Source of the DNA: Clostridium sp. MCC353
GTDB lineage: Bacteria > Bacillota > Clostridia > Lachnospirales > Lachnospiraceae
Direction of reading: 5' to 3'
Length of the DNA stretch: 64,000 nucleotides
Assembly (NCBI RefSeq): GCF_018785315.1
Contig: NZ_WQPN01000013.1
Span: forward strand, 40,168-104,167
Shown here: piece after piece, positions 25,611 through 33,328 of the stretch
Numbering within the stretch: position 1 is the first letter of the stretch
How the letters are laid out: every line of letters starts with the position of its first letter
The notes under the pieces: model-generated
Seen by the model: the letters and a program-made list of their open reading frames with translations, nothing else
Told to the model about the DNA's origin: nothing
Database searches by the model: none
Translations under genes and position numbers: made by a program

Positions 25611-25664
25611 CGTTATTCCTCCCGTACATCAGGACAAGGTATCATAAACAGCGGCAGGGCTTTT

Positions 25665-26789
25665 TTATTCAGCCGGAACGCCGTCGATGAATTTGTTTTC
25701 AAAAAGTTCCGAATTAATGATGCTGTCTAAATCCTGCTGGGTATAAATGCCCTGAGCAACCAAAAATTCCATAATATCTTTATACATAGCGGAAATCCTG
25801 CTGCTGCCGTCCGCTTCTTTCTTCATGTATTCCTGTGATTCCTTTACAGTGAGGAAAGGAACAAATTCCACAGACTTCTGGCAGTCTTCCATGCTCACGG
25901 TCACGCCGTTGTCGTTACACAGGTTATAAAAATACTCCACGGATTTTTCCGGATTCTCTCCGATCCAGGCCGCGGCCTTAAAGTACACTTCCACGATCTT
26001 CTGCACTGTCTCAGGTTTTTCTTTCACAGCTTTATCACTTGCATATAATACGGAAACCGCATCTCCACCCACTTCGCTGCAGACAGAAGCTCTGATCCAT
26101 CCATTCCTTTCAGCGTCAAATGAAAGCGGCTGCCACTGTATGAGCGCATCTCCCTGACCTGCTTTAAACGCAGTGTTGGCAGCGCTGATCTGCATGTTCA
26201 CGATATCCACATCTTTGCCGCTCATGCCGTATGCGTTCAGCGTCTTTTCTAACGCCCAGTGTCCCATAGAACTCAAAGGCCCCAGTACGGTGATTCCCTT
26301 CCAGTCTTCCGCCGTGCCGTACAATTCAGGATATTGTTCCACATGGCCCTTACCCGATTTGGCAATGGGAGAATCTTCTCTGACGAAGATATCCACGATC
26401 TGGCCATCCGGAATACCTGCGGCAACCACATGGAGATTCAGTTTCAGCATACCGGTCAGAGATGGAATGATTCCGCTTGAACCAACCATCCAGGCATCGG
26501 TGGCCAGCGCTTCCATGGCCGGCGGCGCACTGGTGTAAACCAGAAGTTCCGGATCTAACCCGGCCTCTTCAAACATGCCTTCCTGTTCCGCTACGTATAT
26601 CGGAAGGCCGTTAGGCACTGTCAATACGCTTAACTGGACTTTTTCCAATTCTCCGGATGATTTTGCGTCTTTTCCGCCCCCTGCTGCAGAATCACTTCCT
26701 GAAGTCTTCGCTCCACACCCTGTTCCTAAACCAACCACCATCGTCACTGCCAAAACCGCTGCCATCAGCTTCAAACCCGTTTTCCTCAT
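25665..26789 (-). CDS. ABC substrate-binding lipoprotein (SsuA/NMT1-like)
   Basis: 374 residues. Signal peptide with lipobox LGTGC (Cys25), then a Ser/Gly/Lys-rich linker and an SsuA/THI5-type periplasmic-binding fold (VPNGLPIYVAEQEGMFEEAGL). Captures an organic sulfonate, sulfate ester, aromatic acid or similar small anion outside the cell; the downstream sulfatase hints at a sulfated compound. AAAAAGGAG precedes the ATG at 26789. First gene of a long minus-strand cluster reaching 19124 or further, with a strong promoter at 26894-26866. Confidence 0.8.
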   Translation of the reverse strand: MRKTGLKLMAAVLAVTMVVGLGTGCGAKTSGSDSAAGGGKDAKSSGELEKVQLSVLTVPNGLPIYVAEQEGMFEEAGLDPELLVYTSAPPAMEALATDAWMVGSSGIIPSLTGMLKLNLHVVAAGIPDGQIVDIFVREDSPIAKSGKGHVEQYPELYGTAEDWKGITVLGPLSSMGHWALEKTLNAYGMSGKDVDIVNMQISAANTAFKAGQGDALIQWQPLSFDAERNGWIRASVCSEVGGDAVSVLYASDKAVKEKPETVQKIVEVYFKAAAWIGENPEKSVEYFYNLCNDNGVTVSMEDCQKSVEFVPFLTVKESQEYMKKEADGSSRISAMYKDIMEFLVAQGIYTQQDLDSIINSELFENKFIDGVPAE

Positions 26790-26865
26790 AATTCTTCTCC
26801 TTTTTAATTATTCTTCACAATATTAAACTTGCAAGTAAGTTAGTTTGTTCGAGCTCCTTATAAAC

Positions 26866-26894
26866 ATGATATTACAACATTACTAATTTGTCAA
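26866..26894 (-). promoter_or_regulatory. Sigma-A promoter of the sulfonate-type ABC/sulfatase cluster
   Basis: On the minus strand TTGACA (26894-26889), exact 17-base spacer, TATCAT (26871-26866). The transcript would begin near 26860, giving a leader of about 70 bases. That leader contains ACTTGCAAGT (26827-26836), a perfect 10-base palindrome. Confidence 0.7.
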
Positions 26895-26919
26895 CATGTT
26901 TTTTCAACTTTATTATTCA

Positions 26920-26933
26920 ATTGCTACAGCAAT
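26920..26933. promoter_or_regulatory. Possible operator upstream of the ABC/sulfatase promoter
   Basis: ATTGCT-AC-AGCAAT, a perfect 6-2-6 inverted repeat, 26 bases upstream of the -35 box. Its position suits an activator; the nearby LysR-type gene or the ROK regulator are candidates. Short palindromes occur by chance, so confidence is low. Confidence 0.3.
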
Positions 26934-27011
26934 ACATTTTGAGCTTTTTCCCATTATGTAATAGTGCACAAACAGACATTCCATCCTCACCCCGCGATTC
27001 ACAGCCAGGGC

Positions 27012-27052
27012 TTTTTTATTTCATAGGACGAACTGGCCTATGAAATAAAAAA
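27012..27052. repeat. T-rich inverted repeat unit, copy 1
   Basis: TTTTTTATTTCATAGG and its exact complement CCTATGAAATAAAAAA (16 bp) around a nine-base loop. It directly follows a terminator hairpin on the minus strand (27053-27072) and supplies its T-run. Further copies are at 27141-27180 and 45691-45740. Confidence 0.75.
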
Positions 27053-27072
27053 GAATCCCGTTCACGGGATTC
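27053..27072 (-). terminator. Terminator hairpin joined to T-rich repeat, copy 1
   Basis: GAATCCCG-TTCA-CGGGATTC on the plus strand. Read on the minus strand the stem is followed at once by TTTTTTATTTC, the start of the T-rich repeat. Between this and the next unit (27073-27140) the sequence encodes, on the minus strand, an RERK...RRRRRIP string in a small open frame (27062-27256) that I regard as non-coding repeat DNA. Confidence 0.7.
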
Positions 27073-27140
27073 TCCGCCTACGGCGGGTCGCCTCAGCGGC
27101 ATATTTCCTTTCCGCCGTAGTGCGTTCCTGCCCGGAGGGC

Positions 27141-27180
27141 TTTTTTATTTCATAGGACGACTTTCCTATGAAATAAAAAA
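27141..27180. repeat. T-rich inverted repeat unit, copy 2
   Basis: Same 16-bp arms as copy 1 (TTTTTTATTTCATAGG / CCTATGAAATAAAAAA) with an eight-base loop. It follows the terminator hairpin of the LysR gene. Confidence 0.75.
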
Positions 27181-27205
27181 ATGTTTCCGAAATCTCCGGA
27201 AACAT
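27181..27205 (-). terminator. Terminator of the LysR gene at 27225
   Basis: ATGTTTCCG/CGGAAACAT, 9-bp stem and seven-base loop, 20 bases after the LysR stop. On the minus strand it runs straight into TTTTTT of the T-rich repeat. Strong intrinsic terminator, ending the transcript that includes the two-component system. Confidence 0.8.
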
Positions 27206-27224
27206 TTTCTCTTCTGTCTCTAAT

Positions 27225-28106
27225 TCAATTATTTCTTCTCGCAAACTCATTGGCATATTTTAAAAACTTCGCCGAATCACTGAACATATGCTGGTTCTTC
27301 TTCCAGATCAGGCTGATTTCAATGCAGATTGGATCGTCCATACCGATCCCCACAATTTCCGGCACCGTACAGGCGATGTCACGGAACATGAAACCGGCCA
27401 TAATCCCTTTGGCAATAAACTGTTTGATCGTATAAAACTGGCCTGAATAATGGAGGATGTTAGGCGACTTCCCGTAGGCGGCATATCGCATCTTTATCAC
27501 TTCATTCTGATAGAAGCCGTCATTAAACATGATGAGAGGTTCGTCCTGTATCATAGGAACCGATACGGCCTTACATCCTGCAAGGGGATGGTCCCTGGAA
27601 ACACAGAACACAGTTTCCGTCCGGGTCAGTTCCAGCATACAATATTCGTCGGTGGACAGATGGTTGCTGGGCACAATGGCAAAGTCCAGTTCATTCTGAT
27701 CCAGCATTTCCAAAAGCCCCCTTGTGCCGCTTTCCAGGGAATTGAGCTGTATTTCAGGATACTGCTGCTTAAATCCGGTATACATATCGGGAAACAAAAA
27801 GGTGCCGATCATGGGCGGCACACCCAGGTTGATCCGGTTGCGCCGGTTTCCCATATCGCACATCATCTGGCTCAGGGCGTCCGCCTGGCCAACCAACTGT
27901 TCCGCCCTGTCCCACAGGTACTTTCCCTCCTGGGTCAGCACAAATCCCTTGTTCATCCGGTGCATCAAAGTCACGCCGAATTCTTCTTCCAGCTCTTTCA
28001 CCGCCGCCGATACCGACGGCTGGGAGATATGCAGTTCCCGGGCCGCCTTCGTAATATTGTTGAATTTACAGGCGGCGATAAAATACCGCAGCTGATTCAG
28101 TTTCAT
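27225..28106 (-). CDS. LysR family transcriptional regulator (end of sugar ABC/TCS region)
   Basis: 293 residues. N-terminal winged helix MKLNQLRYFIAAC...NITKAARELHISQPSVSAAVKELE, then the periplasmic-binding-like effector domain (INLGVPPMIGTFLFP..., FVCSRDHPLA-like segment). Lies ten bases after the response-regulator gene on the same strand and may share its message, although LysR proteins more often regulate a divergent neighbour. The next gene beyond its 3' end is the sulfonate-type ABC cluster, in the same orientation. A weak GAGGG site precedes the ATG at 28106. Effector unknown. Confidence 0.85.
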   Translation of the reverse strand: MKLNQLRYFIAACKFNNITKAARELHISQPSVSAAVKELEEEFGVTLMHRMNKGFVLTQEGKYLWDRAEQLVGQADALSQMMCDMGNRRNRINLGVPPMIGTFLFPDMYTGFKQQYPEIQLNSLESGTRGLLEMLDQNELDFAIVPSNHLSTDEYCMLELTRTETVFCVSRDHPLAGCKAVSVPMIQDEPLIMFNDGFYQNEVIKMRYAAYGKSPNILHYSGQFYTIKQFIAKGIMAGFMFRDIACTVPEIVGIGMDDPICIEISLIWKKNQHMFSDSAKFLKYANEFARRNN

Positions 28107-28116
28107 CCCTCGTCCC

Positions 28117-29634
28117 TCACTTCATCTGCATAGTCACTTTCCGGTACTGTTCAGGAGTGATTCCCTCAATCTTTTTAAACAGCTTGGAAAAATAGGTGCT
28201 GTTTTCGAATCCCAGGATATCCGATACCTGATAAACCAGCATCCCCTCTGTAAGCATCTTCTTTCCCGCCTCCACCTTTTTCCGGTTCACATAAGGAATG
28301 AAATTCTCACCCATGGACTTCTTGAAATAAGAGCTCAGGTAGGGTTCGGACACTCCGATATGGCGGGCCGCTTCATTTAATTGTATCACGGAAGTCAGAT
28401 TGTCGTCTATATACTGGAGCACCTGTTTGATCAGATCCGAATCCGGGCTTTTCTGCCGGGGCGCAAAGGCCCGGACAAATTCTTCGGCAAACAGGAAGAA
28501 CCACTCCTTCATATCCTCAAAGTTGGTGATATGGACAATCTGCTGGTAATGCTTATAGCTGCCGAATACCACCAGTTCTTCCACCGCCCCTCCCAGTTGG
28601 GAAGCCCGTTCTGAAAAGCGGCTCAGAATTTCGATCATCAGCTTTTTCACCAGGTTCACGGACAGATATCTGCATCCTGAAATCTGGTCAAACAGGTGTT
28701 CCAGAATATCCATGATTTCCGCCGAAGAAATCGCCGCCAGCGCTTTATCAATCTGCTCATAAAACCGGTTCACATCAAATGGATAGGCCGTCTGGATTTC
28801 CACCGGCTGTCCGATCTCCACAATCCGTTCCGGCCCTCCGTAAAAACCGATAATTTCTATGGTATTCACCATTTTTAGGAAAAAATGTTCCGGCATCCGG
28901 GATACGTCGTATTCCGTGATTCCCGCATAGCATTCCGACGTGATGAAATGGCGGATCTGCTTTAACAGGGCCTCGGCTTCACTTCGCTTCACGCCCTTTT
29001 CCTTTCTCAATAGCAGAATCTTTCCTTCAAAGATCTTGATATCAATCTCTTTTCCCAGTCCATGGTAGAACTGGCTGCAGATCGTCTCCACGATCTTCAA
29101 ATCCGCCATCTCATCCGTATGTTTCCAAAGCATGCACAGGCAGATACATGTTCCGCTCTCAAACCCTTTGGGCACCTCCTGCACTTCCATTTTCAGCTCC
29201 CGCCTCTCCTGGGCAGCCGACTTCCTCTCCTTCATGGTCAGCCGCATCTGGGGATTATCCATGATATTGGACAGGGTATTGGTCAGTTCCTCCTTGCTGA
29301 GGCCGAATTTTCTCACATAATCGAGAGCGCCCAGCTTCATGGCCATCTTAACCGTGTCAAAATCATCATAACAGCTGATCACAATCGTCTTGATCTCAAG
29401 TTTTTCATCCTTGATGATTTTAAGCAGTTCCAGACCGGAAATAACCGGTATGTTGATATCCAAAAGCAGTAAATCCGGATGATACTGCCGGATCCGGTCC
29501 AGGGCCTCCTGCCCATCCTTGGCGTCTTCCAAAAGCACGAATCCCATCTTTTCCCATTCCACAAGAGAATGAAGTCCGGCCCGGGCCAGAAGTTCATCCT
29601 CAACGATCAATGTCCGAATCATTGGTGCATCCAT
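28117..29634 (-). CDS. YesN-like response regulator with AraC DNA-binding domain
   Basis: 505 residues. Receiver domain at 1-125: acidic pair Glu12/Asp13 in VEDE, phospho-acceptor Asp59 in LLLLDINIPVISG, ISCYDDF switch and conserved Lys in YVRK. A central linker of about 250 residues follows, then a C-terminal pair of AraC helix-turn-helices (LNEAARHIGVSEPYLSSYF and VSDILGFENSTYFSKLF). AAAGGAG precedes the ATG at 29634, and the gene overlaps the histidine kinase by 35 bases. Together they are a YesM/YesN-type system, which normally activates the adjacent carbohydrate ABC importer. Confidence 0.9.
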   Translation of the reverse strand: MDAPMIRTLIVEDELLARAGLHSLVEWEKMGFVLLEDAKDGQEALDRIRQYHPDLLLLDINIPVISGLELLKIIKDEKLEIKTIVISCYDDFDTVKMAMKLGALDYVRKFGLSKEELTNTLSNIMDNPQMRLTMKERKSAAQERRELKMEVQEVPKGFESGTCICLCMLWKHTDEMADLKIVETICSQFYHGLGKEIDIKIFEGKILLLRKEKGVKRSEAEALLKQIRHFITSECYAGITEYDVSRMPEHFFLKMVNTIEIIGFYGGPERIVEIGQPVEIQTAYPFDVNRFYEQIDKALAAISSAEIMDILEHLFDQISGCRYLSVNLVKKLMIEILSRFSERASQLGGAVEELVVFGSYKHYQQIVHITNFEDMKEWFFLFAEEFVRAFAPRQKSPDSDLIKQVLQYIDDNLTSVIQLNEAARHIGVSEPYLSSYFKKSMGENFIPYVNRKKVEAGKKMLTEGMLVYQVSDILGFENSTYFSKLFKKIEGITPEQYRKVTMQMK

Positions 29635-31420
29635 TTTTAGTCTCTCCTTTCATGATCTTAGGAATTTTAAGCGTAATCCGGAATCCGATCTCCACCGACG
29701 GGTCGATTTCCAGTCCGTACTCCTCCCCGAACAGAGCCTGAACCCGTTTGTGGATGTTGGACAGGCCGATGCCGGTAATCTTGTATTTCTTGGGAACCTG
29801 ATCCGCCGTCAAAAGGGTATCCGGCGCCTTTTGATCCGCCCCTCTTCCATTATCCGTAAGCGTCAGTTCAATATGGTCTTCCACCTGTTCCACCCTTAAA
29901 ACGATCAGCCCGTCCTCCACATGGGTCATGCCGTGAAGGAACGAATTTTCAACCAGGGGCTGGAGGCAGAACCTGGGAATCAGGCACTCTTCCAAGCCAT
30001 CCTGAACCGTATAGAAAAAGCTGACTCTATCGCCGAACCTCACCTTCATAATCTTAACGTAGGCGTCCAGCACCACCATGGACTGTCCGATGGTGCCCAG
30101 TTCACTGCTGTGGTCATAGGTTTCGTATAAAAGCACGCTCAAATCCGACAGCATGTCCGAAACTTCCTTATCGTCATTGAGAGCCGCCTTCCACTGAATC
30201 GCATTCAGGGTGTTAAACAGGAAATGAGGGTTGATCTGGGCCTGAAGGGCCTCATAATAAGCCTTTTCCTTCTGCTCCGTCTCCTCCCGCACATCCTCGA
30301 TCAGCCGCTGAATCCTTTCCCGGGCCCTTCGGAAACTGTTTTCCAGCTCCTGGATTTCACGGAAACCGTGTTTTCCTTCCTTTAACTGGGAACCGCTCTG
30401 TTCGATGTACTGCATGTTTTTAACCAGATTGTTGATGGGTTCCGTGATAAAATTGGAAACCTTGATCACGCTGGCCATGATTGCAATGGTGATGGCCGCC
30501 ATGAAATAAAGCATGATTCTGCTGATCTTCATAGGCCGTTCAAAAATCAGGCCGTAATCGCCCATATACAGAAGAATCGCATCGTTGGAGCTCAAACGGG
30601 TGGACATGCAGTAGCTGCCGCTCCCACACCTGGTCCCCAAAAATTCATCCGTTTTCAGGGCGGAAAGGTTCAAATCCTTCAGCATTTTACCCGCCATCTC
30701 CGCCTCTTCCTGGCTGTCCACTCCGGATAGAATCCTCCCCTTGTCAGACATCATGTCCATGCTTCCTTTGCGGAAGGCCTGCTCCTTTACATCGTCCCAA
30801 AACACATTCTGGGGAATCCGCACCAGTAATAAACCCAGATTCTGGCCCTTATATTTCTGGACGATTCTGGCAAAAGTAAAACATTCCTGGTTTCCTCCCA
30901 ATACCCTGTTTACAAACCGGTTGATCCCCATATCCCAATAGGGAAACTGACCGTGTTCCAGAGCAGCTTGATACCACTCCGAATCACGGTAATCATCCGG
31001 CGCCTCATAGGATGCATTAGAGCTCAAAACCTTTCCATTATTGGTAAGAAGCAGCACTTCTCCCGAGAATCCGGCCAGAACGCTGACCTGGTCTTTCTGA
31101 AGCACACCGATCAGCTGGGTTTGTGCTTTATTCCTCATATAGGCATTCTCCCCTTCATACATGGTTCTTAAAAGGGAAAGGTTGTTGTCATCTGTTATAA
31201 ATGCGCTGCTGGAAAAATTAGCGATTTCGATCACATTGTCGATCTTATCCGCTTTCTGCTGGAACATCATCTGATAGGATTCCCTGATGTTGGAAGACAT
31301 ATTTTTCTGAAGAAGCACAGAAAGGATAATCAGAGCGATGAACAAGGGCATAAGCACATACAATACAATCATCATAATCATATTGGATTTAATACTTAAT
31401 TTCGATACCTCGTTTTTCAT
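29600..31420 (-). CDS. YesM-like sensor histidine kinase
   Basis: 606 residues. Transmembrane segment near residues 15-40, an extracellular dCache-like sensor region, a second membrane segment about 300-320, then a HAMP-like linker. The kinase core starts at QAQINPHFLFNTLNAIQWKA (His kinase family 6580, phospho-His in NPHFLFN). The ATP-binding part has CLQPLVENSFLHGM (N box) and DNGRGA and GIGLSNIHKR (G boxes). It senses an extracellular sugar or the state of the adjacent CUT1 importer and phosphorylates the YesN-like partner. AAAGGATAA precedes the ATG at 31420. Confidence 0.9.
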   Translation of the reverse strand: MKNEVSKLSIKSNMIMMIVLYVLMPLFIALIILSVLLQKNMSSNIRESYQMMFQQKADKIDNVIEIANFSSSAFITDDNNLSLLRTMYEGENAYMRNKAQTQLIGVLQKDQVSVLAGFSGEVLLLTNNGKVLSSNASYEAPDDYRDSEWYQAALEHGQFPYWDMGINRFVNRVLGGNQECFTFARIVQKYKGQNLGLLLVRIPQNVFWDDVKEQAFRKGSMDMMSDKGRILSGVDSQEEAEMAGKMLKDLNLSALKTDEFLGTRCGSGSYCMSTRLSSNDAILLYMGDYGLIFERPMKISRIMLYFMAAITIAIMASVIKVSNFITEPINNLVKNMQYIEQSGSQLKEGKHGFREIQELENSFRRARERIQRLIEDVREETEQKEKAYYEALQAQINPHFLFNTLNAIQWKAALNDDKEVSDMLSDLSVLLYETYDHSSELGTIGQSMVVLDAYVKIMKVRFGDRVSFFYTVQDGLEECLIPRFCLQPLVENSFLHGMTHVEDGLIVLRVEQVEDHIELTLTDNGRGADQKAPDTLLTADQVPKKYKITGIGLSNIHKRVQALFGEEYGLEIDPSVEIGFRITLKIPKIMKGETKNGCTNDSDIDR

Positions 31421-31447
31421 TCTGATTATCCTTTTCTTTCTATCCTT

Positions 31448-31477
31448 GTAACAGTTCAGACAGCTCTGAACTGTTAC
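31448..31477 (-). other. Intercistronic hairpin between sugar permease and histidine kinase genes
   Basis: Perfect 13-bp stem GTAACAGTTCAGA/TCTGAACTGTTAC with a four-base loop, touching the permease stop codon. No T-run follows on the minus strand, so it is more likely an mRNA-stabilising or processing hairpin than a full terminator. The left arm with one more base (GTAACAGTTCAGAC) recurs as a lone half at 54105-54118, after an aconitase small-subunit gene. Confidence 0.55.
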
Positions 31478-32305
31478 TTATCCTTTTACCGCACCGGCAG
31501 AAAGTCCGCCCACCAGATTATCCTGAACCATCACGAAAAAGATCAGTACAGGAATCAGGCTGAGCACAACAGAAGCCATCAAAGGCCCCCACTCCGTAGA
31601 ATACTCGCCTACATAATCGCGGATACCGACCTGAATCGTCTTCTTTAATGTGGAGTTGATAAATGTATTGGCATACATGAACTCATCCCAGGAAAGAAGG
31701 AAACAATAAAGGCTGGTAGCCGATATGCCAGGTTTGGCAATCGGGAAAATTACTTTTGTGAAAGAGTTAAACCGGTTGCATCCGTCAATCAATGCGGATT
31801 CTTCAATTTCCCATGGAATCTGGGTGAAGAAGGTGCACATATTCCACACTGCAAACGGAAGTGCAAAGGAACAGTTGATGATGATAAGACCCAGGTGTGA
31901 ATCGATGAGTCCCATGTTTTTCATGATAACATAGTAGGGAATCGAAAGCAATACGCCCGGAAACATTTTCGTAAACAGGATTCCCAGTTTCATCTGAAGG
32001 GAGCCGAAGATTTTATACCGGCAGAATCCGTAAGCCGCTGCGATAGAAAGAAGCATACAGATACCGGTTACGATCACGGAAATATAGGCGCTGTTCCAAA
32101 AATATCTTACAAAATTGGAATGGAACAATACTTGTTTGAAGTTGTCAAATGTAATGTAAGTCGGTATGATCTGGCTGACGTCGTAGATCTGCTCGGATGA
32201 TTTCACTGAGGTAAAAAGTACCCAGAGAAAAGGAGCCGCTGCCACTGCCACTATGATCACTGCCAAGATATATAATATTGTTAAATCTAATTTAGTTCTT
32301 TTCAT
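31478..32305 (-). CDS. Carbohydrate ABC transporter permease (MalG/CUT1 type)
   Basis: 275 residues, six hydrophobic segments. The EAA motif ESALIDGCNRFNSFTKVIFPIAKPG and the C-terminal VGGLSAGAVKG are typical of MalG-like subunits. Pairs with the MalF-like permease immediately upstream (23-base gap) and the binding protein at 33329-34696. No ATPase is encoded in the operon; CUT1 systems often share a common MsmX-type ATPase encoded elsewhere. TAAGGAG precedes the ATG at 32305. Likely substrate is an alpha-glucoside, judged by the GH31 and GH13 enzymes nearby. Confidence 0.9.
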   Translation of the reverse strand: MKRTKLDLTILYILAVIIVAVAAAPFLWVLFTSVKSSEQIYDVSQIIPTYITFDNFKQVLFHSNFVRYFWNSAYISVIVTGICMLLSIAAAYGFCRYKIFGSLQMKLGILFTKMFPGVLLSIPYYVIMKNMGLIDSHLGLIIINCSFALPFAVWNMCTFFTQIPWEIEESALIDGCNRFNSFTKVIFPIAKPGISATSLYCFLLSWDEFMYANTFINSTLKKTIQVGIRDYVGEYSTEWGPLMASVVLSLIPVLIFFVMVQDNLVGGLSAGAVKG

Positions 32306-32328
32306 AGTTTCACTCCTTATTCTAAGCC

Positions 32329-33249
32329 CTAATCTTCTTTGTCCGCGCCGATCATTTTCACATAAATGACGGTCAAAATTGCGATTACAATGAATATGAC
32401 TACGGAAACCGCCGCCGCATATCCGAATTTATGATCCACAAAGGCCTGGCGGTAAGCGAAGGTATACATGATTTCCGTGCTGCCTAACGGCCCGCCCTGA
32501 GTCAGAAGCCAGATGGCGTTGAAGTTATTAAAAATGGAAATGGCATTGAGAATAACCGCCACTGCCATAGGTTCTTTGATATTGGGCATTGTGATGTATA
32601 GAAATCTCTTGAGTTTCCCCGCCCCGTCGATGCTGGCGCTTTCATACATATCATGGGATACCCCCTGAAGGGCTGCCAGTATGAATATCATCAGAAATGG
32701 CGTGCTCTTCCAGATATTTGCCACAATGACCGACGGCATGGCTGTGCTCACATTGCCAAGCCAGGCGATAGGCTTTTCAATAATGCCAAGATTCAGCAGG
32801 ATAACATTAAAAATACCAATTTTTGTGTCATATAACGCGCTGAAAGTCAGTGCACTGATGGCTGCCGGTATAGCCCATGGCAGCAGAGCCACAGTTCTGA
32901 AAATAGCTCTCCCTTTCAGTTTTTCATTTAGTACAAGAGCCACAATAAGGGCAAAGCTGACCTGAGCCACCAAGTTTACCAGCGTCCATATAATAGAATT
33001 GCTTACCGACTGGCGGTATTTTGCATTGGAAAACACCACCGCGTAATTCTTCAAACCTGCAAATGTGCCGAACATAGGATCGTTGGCCCGGGTCATATCA
33101 TAGTTCAAAAAGCTGATAAAAATACCGCGAAGCAGCGGATAGACACTTAACGCTATTATTGCAATCACAGCAGGAGCAATCAGCAGATACCCGTTCAGAT
33201 TGTGTCTGACCGTGTATTCTTTTGGCAAAGTATTTTTCTTATTTTTCAT
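32329..33249 (-). CDS. Carbohydrate ABC transporter permease (MalF/CUT1 type)
   Basis: 306 residues, six hydrophobic segments. EAA motif ESASIDGAGKLKRFLYITMPNIKEP. I chose the ATG at 33249, preceded by GAGGGG; the frame extends upstream to 33324 but those 25 residues (MSIESGGCCRYR...) lie in the gap after the binding-protein gene and look non-coding. Second membrane subunit of the sugar importer. Confidence 0.9.
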   Translation of the reverse strand: MKNKKNTLPKEYTVRHNLNGYLLIAPAVIAIIALSVYPLLRGIFISFLNYDMTRANDPMFGTFAGLKNYAVVFSNAKYRQSVSNSIIWTLVNLVAQVSFALIVALVLNEKLKGRAIFRTVALLPWAIPAAISALTFSALYDTKIGIFNVILLNLGIIEKPIAWLGNVSTAMPSVIVANIWKSTPFLMIFILAALQGVSHDMYESASIDGAGKLKRFLYITMPNIKEPMAVAVILNAISIFNNFNAIWLLTQGGPLGSTEIMYTFAYRQAFVDHKFGYAAAVSVVIFIVIAILTVIYVKMIGADKED

Positions 33250-33328
33250 CGACACCCCTCTTTTCAGAGAGGCTGCCATCAGATCCATCCGGTATCTGCA
33301 GCAGCCCCCACTTTCAATACTCATTCAA

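Noticed and set aside
27062..27256. Small open frame of 64 residues ending in an Arg-rich RRRRRIP string
   Set aside because: It runs through the terminator, the T-rich repeat and the start of another gene's 3' end. The sequence is explained by the repeats; no ribosome binding site or protein family fits.
27450..28133. Plus-strand open frame of 227 codons
   Set aside because: Antisense of the LysR gene; composition and lack of a site argue against it.
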